DNA of 64,000 nt from the NCBI GenBank assembly GCA_006937955.1, contig SSNP01000067.1:2882415-2946414 (forward strand), read 5' to 3'. The stretch is from Pachypanchax playfairii (lineage: Eukaryota > Chordata > Actinopteri > Cyprinodontiformes > Aplocheilidae). The notes beneath the pieces were generated by a model. It had not been told where the DNA came from. It made no database searches and worked only from the letters and a program-made list of their open reading frames with translations. A program made the position numbers and the translations under genes. Shown here piece by piece: positions 14,500-26,653 of the stretch. How positions within the stretch are numbered: position 1 is the first letter of the stretch; each line of letters opens with the position of its first letter.

Positions 14500-14735
14500 T
14501 GAGGGGATGCTAACTGATGATACAGATCACCCTGTTCCAACTTCTTTTTTGAAATGCTGCTGCTATCAAATTAAAAATGGGCAAATATTTTCTATGAGAT
14601 AATAAAATATCAAATTTTCAATATATGGCATGTTCTTTATTTTCTACTGCTAAAATATCGGTAATGAACACAGCAAATCATTGCATTCTGTTTTAATTTA
14701 TACAACATCCAAACTTTTCTGGAATTAAGGTTGTA
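14500..14735 (+). mobile_element. Terminal part of a common fish DNA transposon-like repeat
   Basis: The run from cctgttccaacttctttttt through aaatcattgcattctg to the end ggaattaaggttgta follows the well-known terminal sequence of a teleost repeat that ends ggaattggggttgta. The matching opposite terminus was not found upstream, so only one end remains. The family name is not something I can give with certainty. Confidence 0.5.
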
Positions 14736-17700
14736 GAATGACAACATGCAAAAGAGATGCCTTTAAAACACCGAGAAATGTGCTGACACAGGACCTGCGA
14801 GATGCATCATCCTTCACTTGATTCATCTTCTGCATGCCAAGTTTAAGGCTAATATGTCTTTGGGAAACACCATGTTGGTGCCAAGACATAATTGTCTGCC
14901 TGTTAAGCTGTGCTATGCTTGACAGTTTTTAATCAATACATCTCAAAAATGTAAACAAAGTATGTGTTTGTCACACCCTGCAATTTAAAACTGATTGTGA
15001 TGTTTTAACTCTTGAATGATTCTGTTCTGATGGCTAGTTATAAGTAGCTTTCCAGACATTTCTCTCAATAAAGTCAATATCCACGGAAAAAAAAAAAAAA
15101 CATCAAAAGGCCTTTGCAAAACTTTTTGTATTATTGTTTAAGAATACAAAAATACAACAAAGAAAGAATGTTTTAAAAAATATATATATTTGAAAGAAAT
15201 ATGTGTTGGATTTGATTGGAATACTATTTCCCCTCAATTACGTCATTCATAAAGAATAATACAGTGGCGTGCTAAATGTATGAGTTTGTTAACGTGCAAT
15301 AAAAAACAAAACACTTGTTTTTATTATAAACAGATAAAGTAGTGACTAGATAGTTGATAATTCTTTCATTGAAAGCTTCAAATTGCTGGGGGAAAAGGTT
15401 TGTATGTACTTTACTGCAATTATAATTCTAAAAGAGCTATGGTTGAACTTAAAAATTGTCTCCTGGATCCTAGTTGAGAATCTTGGGCTCTGTCTCAAGG
15501 TTTATTCTGCCTTAACAATGGCCAATAAAATTTTTTTACATGAATCCTAAACCTGATTCTACTACTTGAATCACTAAGACCAAAAAGAGGTAATACATAA
15601 AACAATGATAGTCTACAAGAGCAAATGCAATAAACAGTTCTTAAATGCTCTAAGGATCAGTATAATGGTTTCACCTGCTTTATCTTCCTCCCCACTTTGA
15701 ATTTGTCAATGAAAACCAAAAAGCAACATCAATAGAGCGTCTCATTAGCAAGTGCAAATTAGTATTTATCATTATCATAATGCCCCCACATAGCAAAACA
15801 CTGATTAAACACCCAGGCATGCAGAGTGAGTAACAAACACTGCTGATACAGTGTAAAATGGAAACGATGCCAGGCTGCTGAACTCAACTCCGTTACCACT
15901 TGGGGCTTTTTAACACATCTCTGTAGAGACAGTCATTGAGGTTGGTTTAACGATCAGAGCTGGCTGATGAAAATGTTGCCAAACCAAGCACTGAGCTCAA
16001 GGTGAAACACAGAAGATAGATATAAAAGTCATTGCATTGCATTTATTATTGTCTGACACTAATCCTGAATTAGCATTTCACTAGGCTTTATCATTCAAAG
16101 TGCCATCCCTGGAGTAGATTTTTATTACTATCAAAACAGAGGGCATTGATCCAATTGAATTTACCTGTGATGAAAATGTGGGCAGGCTTTCACCTGAACT
16201 CAAGGTGAAATGATGATATTTCCCACAGTTACAGCAGTAGGGTATATTCCTCTTTCTAACAGAAAGAGAAGATTGACTGAAGTATGTTTTTTTTAATTAG
16301 GTATTTAGGCCTCCCTAAAATTCACAATGACACAGGTCACAAATCTTGAGAACTTTCAGTTAGATTAATAAAACAAAATTTGACTTTTATGCAAAACACC
16401 TAAAAATGTTAGACTTTTAGAGCATCCTTTATGTGATAGAAGATAATAGAGGAGTGATGACATACCAATTCAGGAATTTCAGATTTTTTTTTTCTATTCA
16501 TATACAGTCAAGGAGACAAAGAACAATTGTGTCTGGTTCTAATATTAATCATTTACTTTAATTTTAGCCTAAATATGCAGTTTTACTTCTACACTACTAA
16601 TTTTGAGAAGTAAAAGTATAAAGGACAGTAGGGAAGGACTAGGAAAATGAAAACAAGCCCATAAGAGTGTTAGTCTCAGACTGTGTTAAATGGAAGTCTA
16701 TGAAATGCCATCAGAAATTCAGGTGACATTTTCAGCTCAGCGGTACTGAGGCCAAATATTACTATGTTGACAGAAGTATTACCAGCAATATCATCATGAA
16801 TCAATATGTTATGAGATGGTAGCATTTATGTTATCGTACAACAAGACAGAAGCTGCCTCTCAGTTGAAAACACAGGTGAGCAAAACAGATATTTTAACTA
16901 TTTTTGAGAGTTTATTGAGAAACTGCTATCTTTTGCACTTTGAGGCAAAATATCTACAGAAAGTTATCTTGTGAGAATGTGCTGTCTCTGGAGAATACAT
17001 CCTTTAATTCTGAATCAAATTACATCACTAACAGATGTACATGCACATGTTTGAGTTCAAAACAAAGCTACAATACAAATGCAATCCAGAACAATACAAT
17101 CCCCAGAAGTTTCTTTCTTTATGCTACAGTAGAGACCAACTTCTCTGCAAGGGAAATGTTCAAAGGATTACAGGAATAAATAATCGGAGTTCAATTTGCT
17201 TTTTGCTTTGCAATCATGTCATGCTTAAATTAGCATATTTTTAACAATATATATACTTTAGCAGCTATGCCTAGCCTAAATTAATGCAAAAAGGACAATT
17301 TTCTGCAACTGCTAGCAATAACACAACTGAAACCTGATCACTTTTCCCTGACTCTGAAAGAACATGATTACTTGTACTCAGAGCGTATGCTGCTCAAGTT
17401 ACATTGAACAGAGTCTAAATGAAAGCTATGGGATCTTATTTCCCAAATGATTTACAATGATTTTGTTCTGAAGCATATAAGCATGAATTTAAACTCTACT
17501 CTGTACATTGCCACACAAGTTAACGTGCTGAAAGATGATACTATATGCAAGAGTCAGTCAAGTGTCTGGATGAACAAGAGGAAAACAGTGAATAGATATT
17601 AAGGAGCTATAGCATAACTTGTGTGTTTGAATGTTTGTGAAAGTGGGATTATATCGCTTGTTCAGTAAGTGTTTGTAGGTGTGTGTCTTGGCTGGAATTA

Positions 17701-18749
17701 GGAGGAACCCTAGAATGCCTACCACACACCACCTGCTGAATGAACAGTCTGGATTCCTGGCCTCACCCAGTCTCCCAGTCTGTCTTGCAACCCTTTGGTC
17801 AATCCTCATAAAATTGTTTAAAACTGCTCTGAACACTGTCGGCTGTATATATAAAGACTAAATGGTGCACTGAGATGTGTTGCTTTGTTTCATTTGTTTT
17901 TAAAGATGACATTAGTCCTATTTTGTAGTTTATCTGTAAACAACTGTTGCACCCATGGAAAAAAAAAAGAACTGAAACCGTTTGTAAAGACTCCAAGCGA
18001 ACGGCATTACTTTTTAGTGCCAAAACAATGACCCTTTTTCTCTACCTGATCTCATCACTTATATCCTAGACTAATGCATTTCCAAATGATGACATTCCTG
18101 CGTCAATATACGTGTGGAATTTAAGTCACATTGCTGCCCTTAAGGAGACTCATGTCAGTGGAGACGTAACAACTGTTTTATGGCCACTCTGACAGCTTGT
18201 CTAGAACAGGAATAGAGTGTACACTGAGTCAGTGTCTCCTTGTTCACGAAATTGACCTACAGCTCTCACTCTAGCATGCAACAGAATAAATTCCTTCCCA
18301 GTCCTTCACTTCAGCTAAACTCTCTCATAGGACTCAGCCATGAACTACCTGACCCTTTGATGCCCTCATCCGTCTCAGCTGGTCTCCATCACTACACTTT
18401 GAGTTCTCTTTTTCCAAATTAATTCCTTATTCTTTTCTGACTACTCCCTGCCACATACTGTTGACTAGAGCAAACTTGCTTTCCAGATGAGCCTGACCTC
18501 TGCAGCATTGATCACTGGCAATGACTGCATAGTGTGTGTTGTGGAGATTTCTGTAATAATTTGCCCTGACTTGTTCTAGCTTTATATTAGTGTAGGTAAT
18601 AATAATAATAACTTATGGTTAGTGCACTGACTGAAATGACTCTTCAAAAAATGCAGAATTAATAAGACTGTATAAAAAAGTGTTTAAAAACTAGTTGAAA
18701 TTTAAGAGTATGACTCAATAATCCATCTGAACTTCTTATGGAGATTTTT

Positions 18750-19060
18750 TTTTTCAAAAACTCCTTCCCTGGGTTCACTAAAGGTTAATGAAGTTCCCTG
18801 CAGACTTCATTTATTTGCAGGCTTTTGCAATGGGAATGTACCAATTTTCAGTTTTTGACAGTCCATTTCATTTACATTGTTCACATATACAGCTGCAGTG
18901 TTTTGATTGCATTTTGACTCACACTTTTTTTTTGTCTTTCAGTGCAAATTGCCACAGATATTAATATAAGGCAGATCACTTGTTAGTCTGGTTACTGTTT
19001 GTGCTGTCTTTATCAGTCTCTCAGTGTGAGCAGATCAAAGTCATGAAGATGCCCACTTTT
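18750..19060 (+). repeat. Old dispersed repeat, copy 2
   Basis: Partner of the copy at 12590-12960, with the same order of blocks and a shorter middle. Both lie in introns of the receptor gene, on either side of exon D, in the same orientation. Confidence 0.5.
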
Positions 19061-19329
19061 TCCATAAACTCAGTATTGTTCTACATTTAACAAATAGATG
19101 GTCACTGTAGGTACCTCAGTAGCAAATAACAGTCTTACTAGTGTTAAAATAAAACATAAAAAACACATTTTAGATAAATACAGTGATGAAGAACATTAGT
19201 TTTATCCCAGACTGGCAAAACAAGGTGTCAAAAAATTAGAAATGGAAATGTGTGTTAATTTTGTTTTGTTATGTTTTTACTTTTCTTTCAATTTATTGCA
19301 CTTCTTTTGAATTTATAAAGGAGTGATTG

Positions 19330-19470
19330 GTGCATTTTTGCATTGGGGTAGGCATAAATAAGTTTATACTTCTGCCTGCTCCTTTTCAAACATGTGACAA
19401 AAGGTAAATATTCTTTGTAATTTTGGTGAAGGTGGAGCATGTTTGAAACAAATTAAATTAAAAGAATTGG
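19330..19470 (+). repeat. LINE 3'-tail-like fragment
   Basis: The stretch ggggtaggcataaataagtt, then ctgctccttttcaaacatg, ending in an AT-rich tail, resembles the 3' end of a non-LTR element family in fish. A related stretch occurs at 62565-62640. Assignment is by recall and is weak. Confidence 0.3.
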
Positions 19471-19734
19471 TAATAGCTGAAATTTGGATTTCCTCTCATG
19501 TTGCTGGACTTGCTGCCTGTGCTATTCCAATACTTCTTCTGTACAGTTATTATATTCTCTGGGTTTGCATAAAATAAAGGTCATGTGTACAGATTTATAA
19601 AGCTATTTTGACTCCCCCTGTATTTTATGGTGTCACATTTTGGGAGGATCGCTTTAAATATCTTATTTGTAGTTGTGCTTGATTACTTATGTTATCAGTT
19701 TGATTTTTTTTGTGTTTAACATGTCTTTTCTTTT

Positions 19735-20065
19735 TTTTTGTTCCTCCCTGTGTCCTTTGGCCACTGCCACTACCCCACAGCTCCCCCTTGTTGTTCAGCT
19801 CATTACATCTCTCCAATCACCCCAGCTGCTCTCACTCGGTAATCAACCATCCCTGTAAAAATACTCCCTAGTTTCAGCAAGTCATTATCAGAGCATCCCG
19901 TCATCTTCCATGTGCATTAGCTCTGTGTTTCCTGTTCTCTTTGGTTTCTTTGTGTGCCAGTTTTTGATTTTGTACGTTTTCCTTTTAGTCCCTCGCCAGC
20001 TTTTCTGTTTATTAAAAGTTCAATGTTTTGAAGTTTTTTCCCCACTGAGTTGCCTGTGTCAAGTC
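19735..20065 (+). repeat. LTR-like retroelement fragment
   Basis: A pyrimidine- and GT-rich stretch with a TATA-like motif (gtaaaaatactccc) and then, about 150 bp on, attaaaag as a possible polyadenylation signal. The layout and wording (ccagctgctctcactcggta) resemble solo LTRs of fish retrotransposons. I found no target duplication and no internal coding region, so this is tentative. Confidence 0.3.
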
Positions 20066-20569
20066 CAAAATTTTAGAAGATTATAAACAATCACTTACAA
20101 CACAATGTAGTTTTTTTTGTCGGTCTTATTTTTCTTTTTACACACACTACATTGCTGATTTGATTCTTGTGATCTTTATTTACAGATATATAGTCTGCCT
20201 AAATACCTAACAAACCCCAAATAAAATCTACTGACTTTTATATTTTTCTTGTCTGTATTTATTTTACAAATGTTTTGAAACAGTAGAGCAGGCATAAGGA
20301 GCTGATAAAAAGAAAAATGATGGGTTTTAGAAATACCCCCAAAAGACATTTGTGTTTAAATGTACAAAGTTCACTCAGAATGTCTGTTTGACGAAATAAC
20401 CAAACACTTAGCTCCCTGCAAGTGTGCAGCTGTGTGTGTATGTGTGTGTGTTGTTCAGGTGGATGAGCCAGAGCAACCAAGTGTGCTATATGCTTGAATG
20501 CTTGCTTGAGAACCTTCTACAAAGACTGAAAAAAATAAAAAGCATGTAAATCTCTTCAGCATTTTATAC

Positions 20570-20731
20570 CTTTTTGACAGTGTCCAACATGCTCTTGCCT
20601 CCTTGCCAAGGTTTAGAGTTCTTCCTGATGCAGCTAAGACTGGCCATGCTATGCCATTTCCTGTCCTCCAACTTTCTGTGGAAGGTATTGGCCAGCAACA
20701 AAACAGTATCATAGATGTAGCGGTTGGTGAT
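20570..20731 (-). CDS. grid2: GRID2-like glutamate receptor delta, internal exon C (162 bp)
   Basis: The exon encodes 54 residues beginning ITNRYIYDTVLLLANTF. The block KLEDRKWHSMASLSCIRKNS followed by KPWQGG is the strongest single match to the delta receptors. SLSCIRKNSKPWQGG is the GRID2 form; GRID1 has SLNCIRKSTKPWNGG. In related receptors this region follows the amino-terminal domain and leads toward the S1 half of the ligand-binding domain. The acceptor is ttgttttag. The donor after AAG is gtataaaa, a GT donor with a poor match to consensus at positions +4 to +6, unlike the other three exons. Both ends are phase 0, so skipping would remove 54 residues without a frameshift. A longer open frame overlapping it on the same strand is out of frame with this exon and is not the product. 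Confidence 0.93.
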
Positions 20732-21436
20732 CTAAAACAACATAGAAAACAATGGACAATGTAAAAGCTGAATTGAGCACAAAATTGAACATTAAAATTC
20801 TGAGGATTTTTTTTCATTTATATTGTTTTGTTTTACAACATAACAAGTGTACAAGTGTAGTAAATTGTAATTTAGCATGCCTTTTGAAACAAATTAGATA
20901 TATTTCAAGTTTAGGAGCTGAAAACACAATAAAAGAAGAAGAAAAGATTCATTAACATGCATCAATAGGTCCTTGATAACATCAAGTGAGAAAGACAGAG
21001 AAAGTACTGAAGCAAGAGTTTATTCAGTCTGTAATTTATCTTTGTTTGATCTTCCAAGCCTTTTTTTCTTGTTAATTAGGTGAGAGTAAACAAATTGAGT
21101 GGACTATTTGATTCAAACAAACAAACACATGCCTACAATTAATTTTCATTCACAAAATCCTCCAAGAGAACAAGGCAGAATGTTAGAAGTAAAATAAAAA
21201 AACACAGAGTCAATTTTATATGTCATAAAAACAACAAGATTACCTTTTTATAGTTTGGGATAAATGCACTGTCTACAACTTCAATAAACATGAACATGTT
21301 TTTACTGTGCTTTTCACGATAACTTCCATAGTACCTACTGTAACATTTAAACATATCTTTGTCTTCAGCAACAAACATCTACATTATGAGACTTTTCTCT
21401 TGTATGCAAAAGTACACTTGAAACACTTAAAATAAC

Positions 21437-22699
21437 TACACTGCCAAAACATAAAGGGCACACTTAAACAACACAATGTAACACCAAGTCACTCACATTC
21501 CTGTGAAAATCAAACTGTCCATGTAGGAAGCGACATTGATTGATAATCAATTCCACATGCTGTTGTGCAAATGGAATAAACAACAGGTGAAAATTATAGG
21601 CAGTTAGCAAGACACCCTCAATAAAGGAGGTTCTGCAGGTGGTGACCACAGACCACTTCTCAGTTCCTGCTTTCTGGCTGATGTTTTGGTCTCTTTTGAA
21701 TGCTGGCAGAGTTTCACTCTAGTGGTAGCATGAGATGGAGTCTACAACCCACACAAGTAGCTCAGGTAGTGCAGCTCATCCAGGATGGCACATCAATGTG
21801 AGCTGTGGCAATAATGTTTGTGGTGTCTGTCAGCGTAGTGTCCAGAGCATGGAGGTGGGACCAGGAGACAGGCCAGGACATCAGGAGACATGGAGGAGGC
21901 CTTAGGAGGACAACAACCCAGCAACAGGACAGCTACTTCCACCTTCATGCAAGAACAGGAGCACTGCCAGAGTCATGCAAAATGAGCTTCAGTGATGTGT
22001 CTGCTCAAACAGTCAGAAACAGACTCCATGGGAGTGGTATGACAGCCCGACATCCACAGGTGGGGGTTGTGCTTACAGCCCAACACTGTGCAGGATGTTT
22101 GGCATTTGCCAGAGAACACTAAGATTGACAAATTCACCACTGGCACCAAATACTGTTCACCGGTGAAAACAGGTTCACACTGAACAGATGTGACAGAGTC
22201 TGAAGTTCCTGCAAGACAAAGGCGTTGATGCTATGGACGGGCCCCGCCACTTCACCAGACCTGAATCTAATTGAGCACATCTGGGACATCATGTCTCGCT
22301 CCATCCACCAACACCAGGTTCCACCACAGACTGTCCAGGAGTTGGTGGATGCTTTAGTCCAGGTCTGGGAGGAGATCCCTCAGGAGGCCATTTGCCACCT
22401 CATTCCACCTGCCCGGGCCTTGTAGGAAGGTCATACAGAAACGTGGAGGCCACACCCACCAGAGAGCCTCATTTTAACTTGTTTTAAAGACATGACATCC
22501 AAGTTGGATCAGCATGCAGTTTTCCCACTTTAATTTTGAGTGTGACTCTAAATCCAGACCTCCATGGGTCGATACATCTGATTTCCATTAAGTTGTCAGC
22601 ACATTCAACTATGTAAAGAACCAGGTATTATTAAGAATATTTCATTCATTCAGATCTAGAATGTCTTATTTTGTGTTCCCTTTATTTTTAAGCAGTGTA
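21437..22699 (+). mobile_element. Tc1/mariner-like element, internally deleted
   Basis: The left end tacactgccaaaacataaag and the reverse complement of the right end, tacactgcttaaaaataaag, match as inverted repeats. Each outer boundary is a TA, the target of Tc1/mariner elements. Between them lies a broken transposase reading rightward. The element sits in the intron between exons B and C, opposite in sense to the receptor gene. Divergence of the termini and the broken gene show it is old and immobile on its own. Confidence 0.85.
21805..22460 (+). pseudogene. Tc1-like transposase pseudogene
   Basis: Readable pieces appear in order. First comes a segment with QTVRNRLHGSGM and LTAQHCAGCLAFAREH, the DNA-binding linker region. 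A shifted segment with LFTGENRFTLN follows; it corresponds to the first catalytic motif LFTDESRF, with the aspartate replaced by glycine. Then SPDLNLIEHIWD, the third catalytic motif, is followed by VQELVDALVQVWEEIPQEA. The region that should carry the second catalytic aspartate is missing: the sequence jumps from CDRV to FLQDKGVDAMDGP near 22200, a loss of about 100 codons. After 22425 the frame shifts again before a GGHTH end. At least two frameshifts, a stop and a lost active site make it non-functional. Confidence 0.85.
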
Positions 22700-24755
22700 T
22701 TTTCATTAAAAAGAGAGAGTCAGACAACATGATGAAAACCTGGATGATGAGCCTATATGAATGTCTTTATACAAACATTTTGTCAGCTACCACTTTCTTT
22801 TTCAAGTGTTTTTGTTTGTTTGTGATAAAAAAACTTAACTGGGATGTGTGCTGATGAAATGTTCCTAAGCTGAAGATATTCCTCCTGGTCCTTCAACCAA
22901 ACTCCAAATGAAGTCAGTAAAACAAAAAGCAACAGAAAGAAGCAGTCTGATGTCTGATGTAGACATTAACGGGTGTGGTTAATCATTACAATTTAAAAAA
23001 GGTTACAAACTGGCAAAAGCCTCACAGTTTATAACAATTACTCAGTATATGTAGTGAATTGTGAATTCAAAATAACACAATATGAGCTTGTTCTGTAAAT
23101 GAGTCTCTTGGGTAGGACAGTGTCAAGTTACTGAAGAATACAAGATCTATATAAAAAAACGTCTTTGAAAGGAGATGAGAGAGTTTAATTTATTCCCAGG
23201 GGCACATTCAAGACATTTGTTGCATATACTGTTTTTGCATCATATTTACTGAGTGTTGCTTTTTCCAGTTTAGAACCTTTATCTAATTACTCTAAAACAA
23301 AAATGAGGCAACCAAGTGATCTAACAAATATTTTCTGTTGCTTGAAAATACAGATTGTAAGATGACAGAACAAACTATGTTGTTTTACTGGTGAACAGAT
23401 GAGCTGAACAAAATCAATTTTCAACTCTTAGACTTTTATATTGTTGCTTCAGTTTAATTTATTTCATAATACAGAGGTCAGCTCTGTTGCATTTAAAAAA
23501 AAAAAAAAAACTAAAGTAAAAATGTGTTGCTCTGAGGGGAGATAGGGTTCAGCAACTCAATGAGTATTACATGCCTGTGTGTGCATGTGTGTGTGGTCAG
23601 CCTGAGTTGATGTGCTTCATTGCAGTGTGAAATTGGGCTTCTCGTCCACTCCCTGACAGTTGAGCTGATCTGCTACCTCAGTCTGTCTCTCTTTTTCATT
23701 TGCCCTCTGTCTTTCATTCTTTTTCTCTTCCATTGTTTATTTCAGATATAATTTACAAATTCAGCTACAAACTACAGACACAAATCGCAATGTAAATGTA
23801 TACAACATGATCCAAACATATAGATGGACAGTTTTACCTTGCATGAACATAAATATGTTCCTTTAATAGTAGAGTGAACTGAAGTGACTGCTCCACACTC
23901 AACAGATAACAACATTGAAAGACCATCATTTTGACAATTACCTTTACGAAGACCTCACTTTAAACATGAATACTTGCGTTTCTTTAATGTACACCATTTT
24001 TTCAAGAGCTTTTCATGAAACTTGCAGGCCTTTGACTATATTTTGATAAATAAACAGAATGAGTAGGGCAGACTGTACAATGAAACGTGCATCTGTTCAC
24101 TAACAACAGCTACTGAAATCATAGAATTAAACTATTTTAGACCCCGAAAGAATACCCACATAGACACTGATACCACATTTGAGTCACCAATGTATACCGG
24201 TCTTTCATTAAATTACTCCTCCGTGGGTATAAAGCAGTACTGAATAGCTTTTCCGCAGCCGTGTCTCAGACAGCCGCTGCTCAAACCGGTGTTCTGCAGA
24301 AATATGCTACCTGTTGAGATGTGCTACACACGTGCCGTTCCACAGTCTTGACTTCAATAAACAGATTTATCATTTATTTTTGTTTCTATATTTTCCATAA
24401 ATACATTTTACCTATCAAATAAATTCTCCCAGGACAGGAACATTAAATATGATGTTATTTTTACTTTCTTTGCATTGTCAGAGCGACAGGCAAATGTTTG
24501 GACACACCCAGAGGAGAAGGACCCAAAAATGGCTGCCAAGGACCCAGAGGGCTTTTATATAGAAAATAAGGATCATAAAAATATGTTTAAACAATTAACA
24601 GGGCACACTCACCATTAACAAGAATACTGTATAAACTTCTAATGACATTTCATTGTGAAATAAGGTGTCATTTCATACTATGGCAGCATAAATCACCAGA
24701 ACACCACTTCCGGCTGAGACCCAAATTATGGAGGTTATTTAGTTTATTGTAAAGC

Positions 24756-24872
24756 CATCGGAAGGTCGAGAGTGTCTGATATGAAGCTGAACGTGTTTTT
24801 TGGTGAGTATCCACTTAGACAAGTTTCAAAATTGTAGCTTAAAGTTTTAAAAGTTATTCAGTACTGTTTTAA
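24756..24872 (+). repeat. Dispersed repeat with ATG and splice-donor-like motif, copy 1
   Basis: Closely similar to 62707-62827 over about 115 bp. Shared blocks include tgaagctgaac, ggtgagtat and acttagacaagtttcaaaa. In this copy an ATG at 24781 opens MKLNVFF and runs straight into ggtgagtat, a consensus splice donor. The second copy has CTG in place of ATG. Its parent element is unknown to me. Confidence 0.6.
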
Positions 24873-26441
24873 GTATCATCACAAATCAACTGCACTTTAA
24901 CAAAATGTCCTATTTTTGTCTTGACCCAAAAGATGGTTCCCTTTATCCATTCTGTTTTTTGTTTATCCAAAAGAACAGAATGAAACAAACAAAAGGAGTG
25001 AAACTAAGATGTAAAAAAATTTTAAAAAATAAGTACATAAATAAATAAACAAGGCATAAATAAGCTACAAATAGAACTGTTTAAATGTCTTTAAAATGAG
25101 GTTCATGATGAGTACACTCATAAACACAAAACAACCTTTACCAAAAAAAACAAAAAACAATGCAAATTCAAGGCTTAAAAGCTGTGTGCAGTTAAGCCAT
25201 ACATCACTTAGCTAAAGTTTTTAAAATACTTGTATTTATTTTTAAATTTAAATTTTTTATGATTAATATTTCATTGTATTTTTGGAAGGTCTTTCAAAGT
25301 TTTTCTAAGCACTTCCATTGTTTTTGTGCAGTTTGTGCTTTAAAAAAGTTAATAGAGGACAGAAGAAGTGTTAAACCTGAAAAAAAAAAAACAATAGAAA
25401 CACAGCTGGAAGTCATTTCTTTAAAATAAAAACAAAAAACACAAACAAAAAAACTGACCAGAGAAAAGCACACTACTTCTGTTGATTGACTATGAGTCAA
25501 GTTTTCAGCTAATCAATTTATTGGTATTAAAATACTATTTATGCATGTTTAATTGTGTTATTTGTGTATTGCAAAGATTTGACAAAATAAATGGAAACAA
25601 ATTATTTTTGTAGCAGAATGCTGGGCACAGAAAATCCTTTTGTCTAGTTTTCCATTATGTTTCATCAGTTAAAGTTTAGTGTCTTAAATGAAAAAAAAAA
25701 TCTGAAAATAGTAAGATAAACATTGTCAAAGTCTCAAAAAATAACCAAAAAAACCTTATTGCTTATGATCACTTTCATACAGCGGTCTGGGTGCGCCGTA
25801 CTTTCAGAAAAAGTGACTTGAGGCTTCTCAACAGTATTAGGAAACCAGTTATTACATCTGGGTCTAATTATCAACCAATGCACACTATGAACACTGATTT
25901 CCTTAAACTGGTGAAGTTGTATTCATTGTACACTTAGAAAATGTCAGATAAAAAGAAAAAAAAGTATTTGCTCATTACTGAGTCCAGTGCTGACGGTGGT
26001 GTTGCATTTAAGTGCAACAACTTCAGACACTTTCATGAACTCTTGGAAGTGGAAGATCAAAGTTTAAATGAATACACTTTATTTTAGTACCAATTAACAC
26101 TCAAATTTTCACAATGATAAAGGATGGAAACATCACATGTTTAAAAGGTGCTTTTAAACATTTTTGAACATGAGAAGCTGAAACTTTGCATTTGCAAAAT
26201 TCCTCAGAGATAAACAATTATCTCTGCAAGGTTTGCACAAATAGCCAAAACTCAAATATTTTCAGAATTTACATCAGCTGCCATATTTGGGGAACAGTCC
26301 TTTAGCCAATTTATGGTGAATTATGTTCAAGGCTGAACTGTAGCTGGTTCGATCCTTGATCTTTTCAGTTTATTGCACAAATTTATAGACTTGGGATTTC
26401 TCTGAAAATCATAATCCTGGACAAATCCTAAACCAACTCAC

Positions 26442-26615
26442 CTCTAGTTGCTGAGCTTTGGGGTTTTTAGGGTCACAGAGTGAAGTGTTGATCCTGTGGT
26501 TGTGTTTGACACAGCGCTGAGTTGTGTTTTGGGGCATTGGGAACATCTGGCGTACCAAAGTAAGCCGGCCGATAGACTTCATAACCAACTCCTGTAAATC
26601 GTAGTCTGAGATCTC
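26442..26615 (-). CDS. grid2: GRID2-like glutamate receptor delta, internal exon B (174 bp)
   Basis: The exon encodes 58 residues starting EISDYDLQELVMKSIGRLT and continuing through FPMPQNTTQRC and SLCDP to the end QQLE. It corresponds to the GRID2 segment EINDVDVQELV to the end of the amino-terminal domain. The acceptor is ccctttacag with a long T tract upstream, the donor is gtgagtt, and both ends are phase 0. Two cysteines (in QRC and LCDP) match family positions. Two N-glycosylation sequons are visible, NTT and NTS. This exon is clearly more divergent from mammalian GRID2 than exons A and C: the substitutions cluster between the FP.PQN and CDP motifs. GRID1 is a poorer match because it has a different sequence after RQ.FP. 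It joins exon A directly (LINE then EISD) and exon C (QQLE then ITNRY). The intron separating it from exon A is 9.8 kb. Confidence 0.92.
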
Positions 26616-26635
26616 CTGTAAAGGGGTAAATAAGT

Positions 26636-26653
26636 AAAAAAAAAAAAAAAAAA
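26636..26653. repeat. A18 homopolymer (T18 on the receptor strand) at the exon B acceptor
   Basis: Read on the minus strand this is an 18-base T run starting about 38 bases upstream of the exon B acceptor, forming part of its polypyrimidine region. Homopolymers of this length often vary. Confidence 0.85.

Larger units (their letters stand above)
13925..20569 (-). other. Intron between exons C and D (6.6 kb)
   Basis: Non-coding. It holds the terminal part of a common fish DNA repeat (14500-14735), a second copy of the old repeat pair (18750-19060), a LINE-tail-like stretch (19330-19470) and an LTR-like stretch (19735-20065). No open frame here resembles a known protein. Confidence 0.75.
20732..26441 (-). 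other. Intron between exons B and C (5.7 kb)
   Basis: Non-coding apart from an inactive Tc1-like element (21437-22699) and one copy of a dispersed repeat (24756-24872). The stretch around 24230-24350 is richer in CpG than its surroundings, but I could not assign it. The rest shows only AT-rich sequence and short homopolymers. Confidence 0.75.

Noticed and set aside
20455..20817. A 120-codon minus-strand open frame over exon C
   Set aside because: It is in a different frame from the receptor exon and its sequence resembles nothing. The conserved KWHSMASLSC frame with splice sites is the real product.
26280..26365. ggttcgatcct resembles a tRNA B box
   Set aside because: There is no A box at the right distance, no cloverleaf can be drawn, and the surrounding sequence is AT-rich intron.
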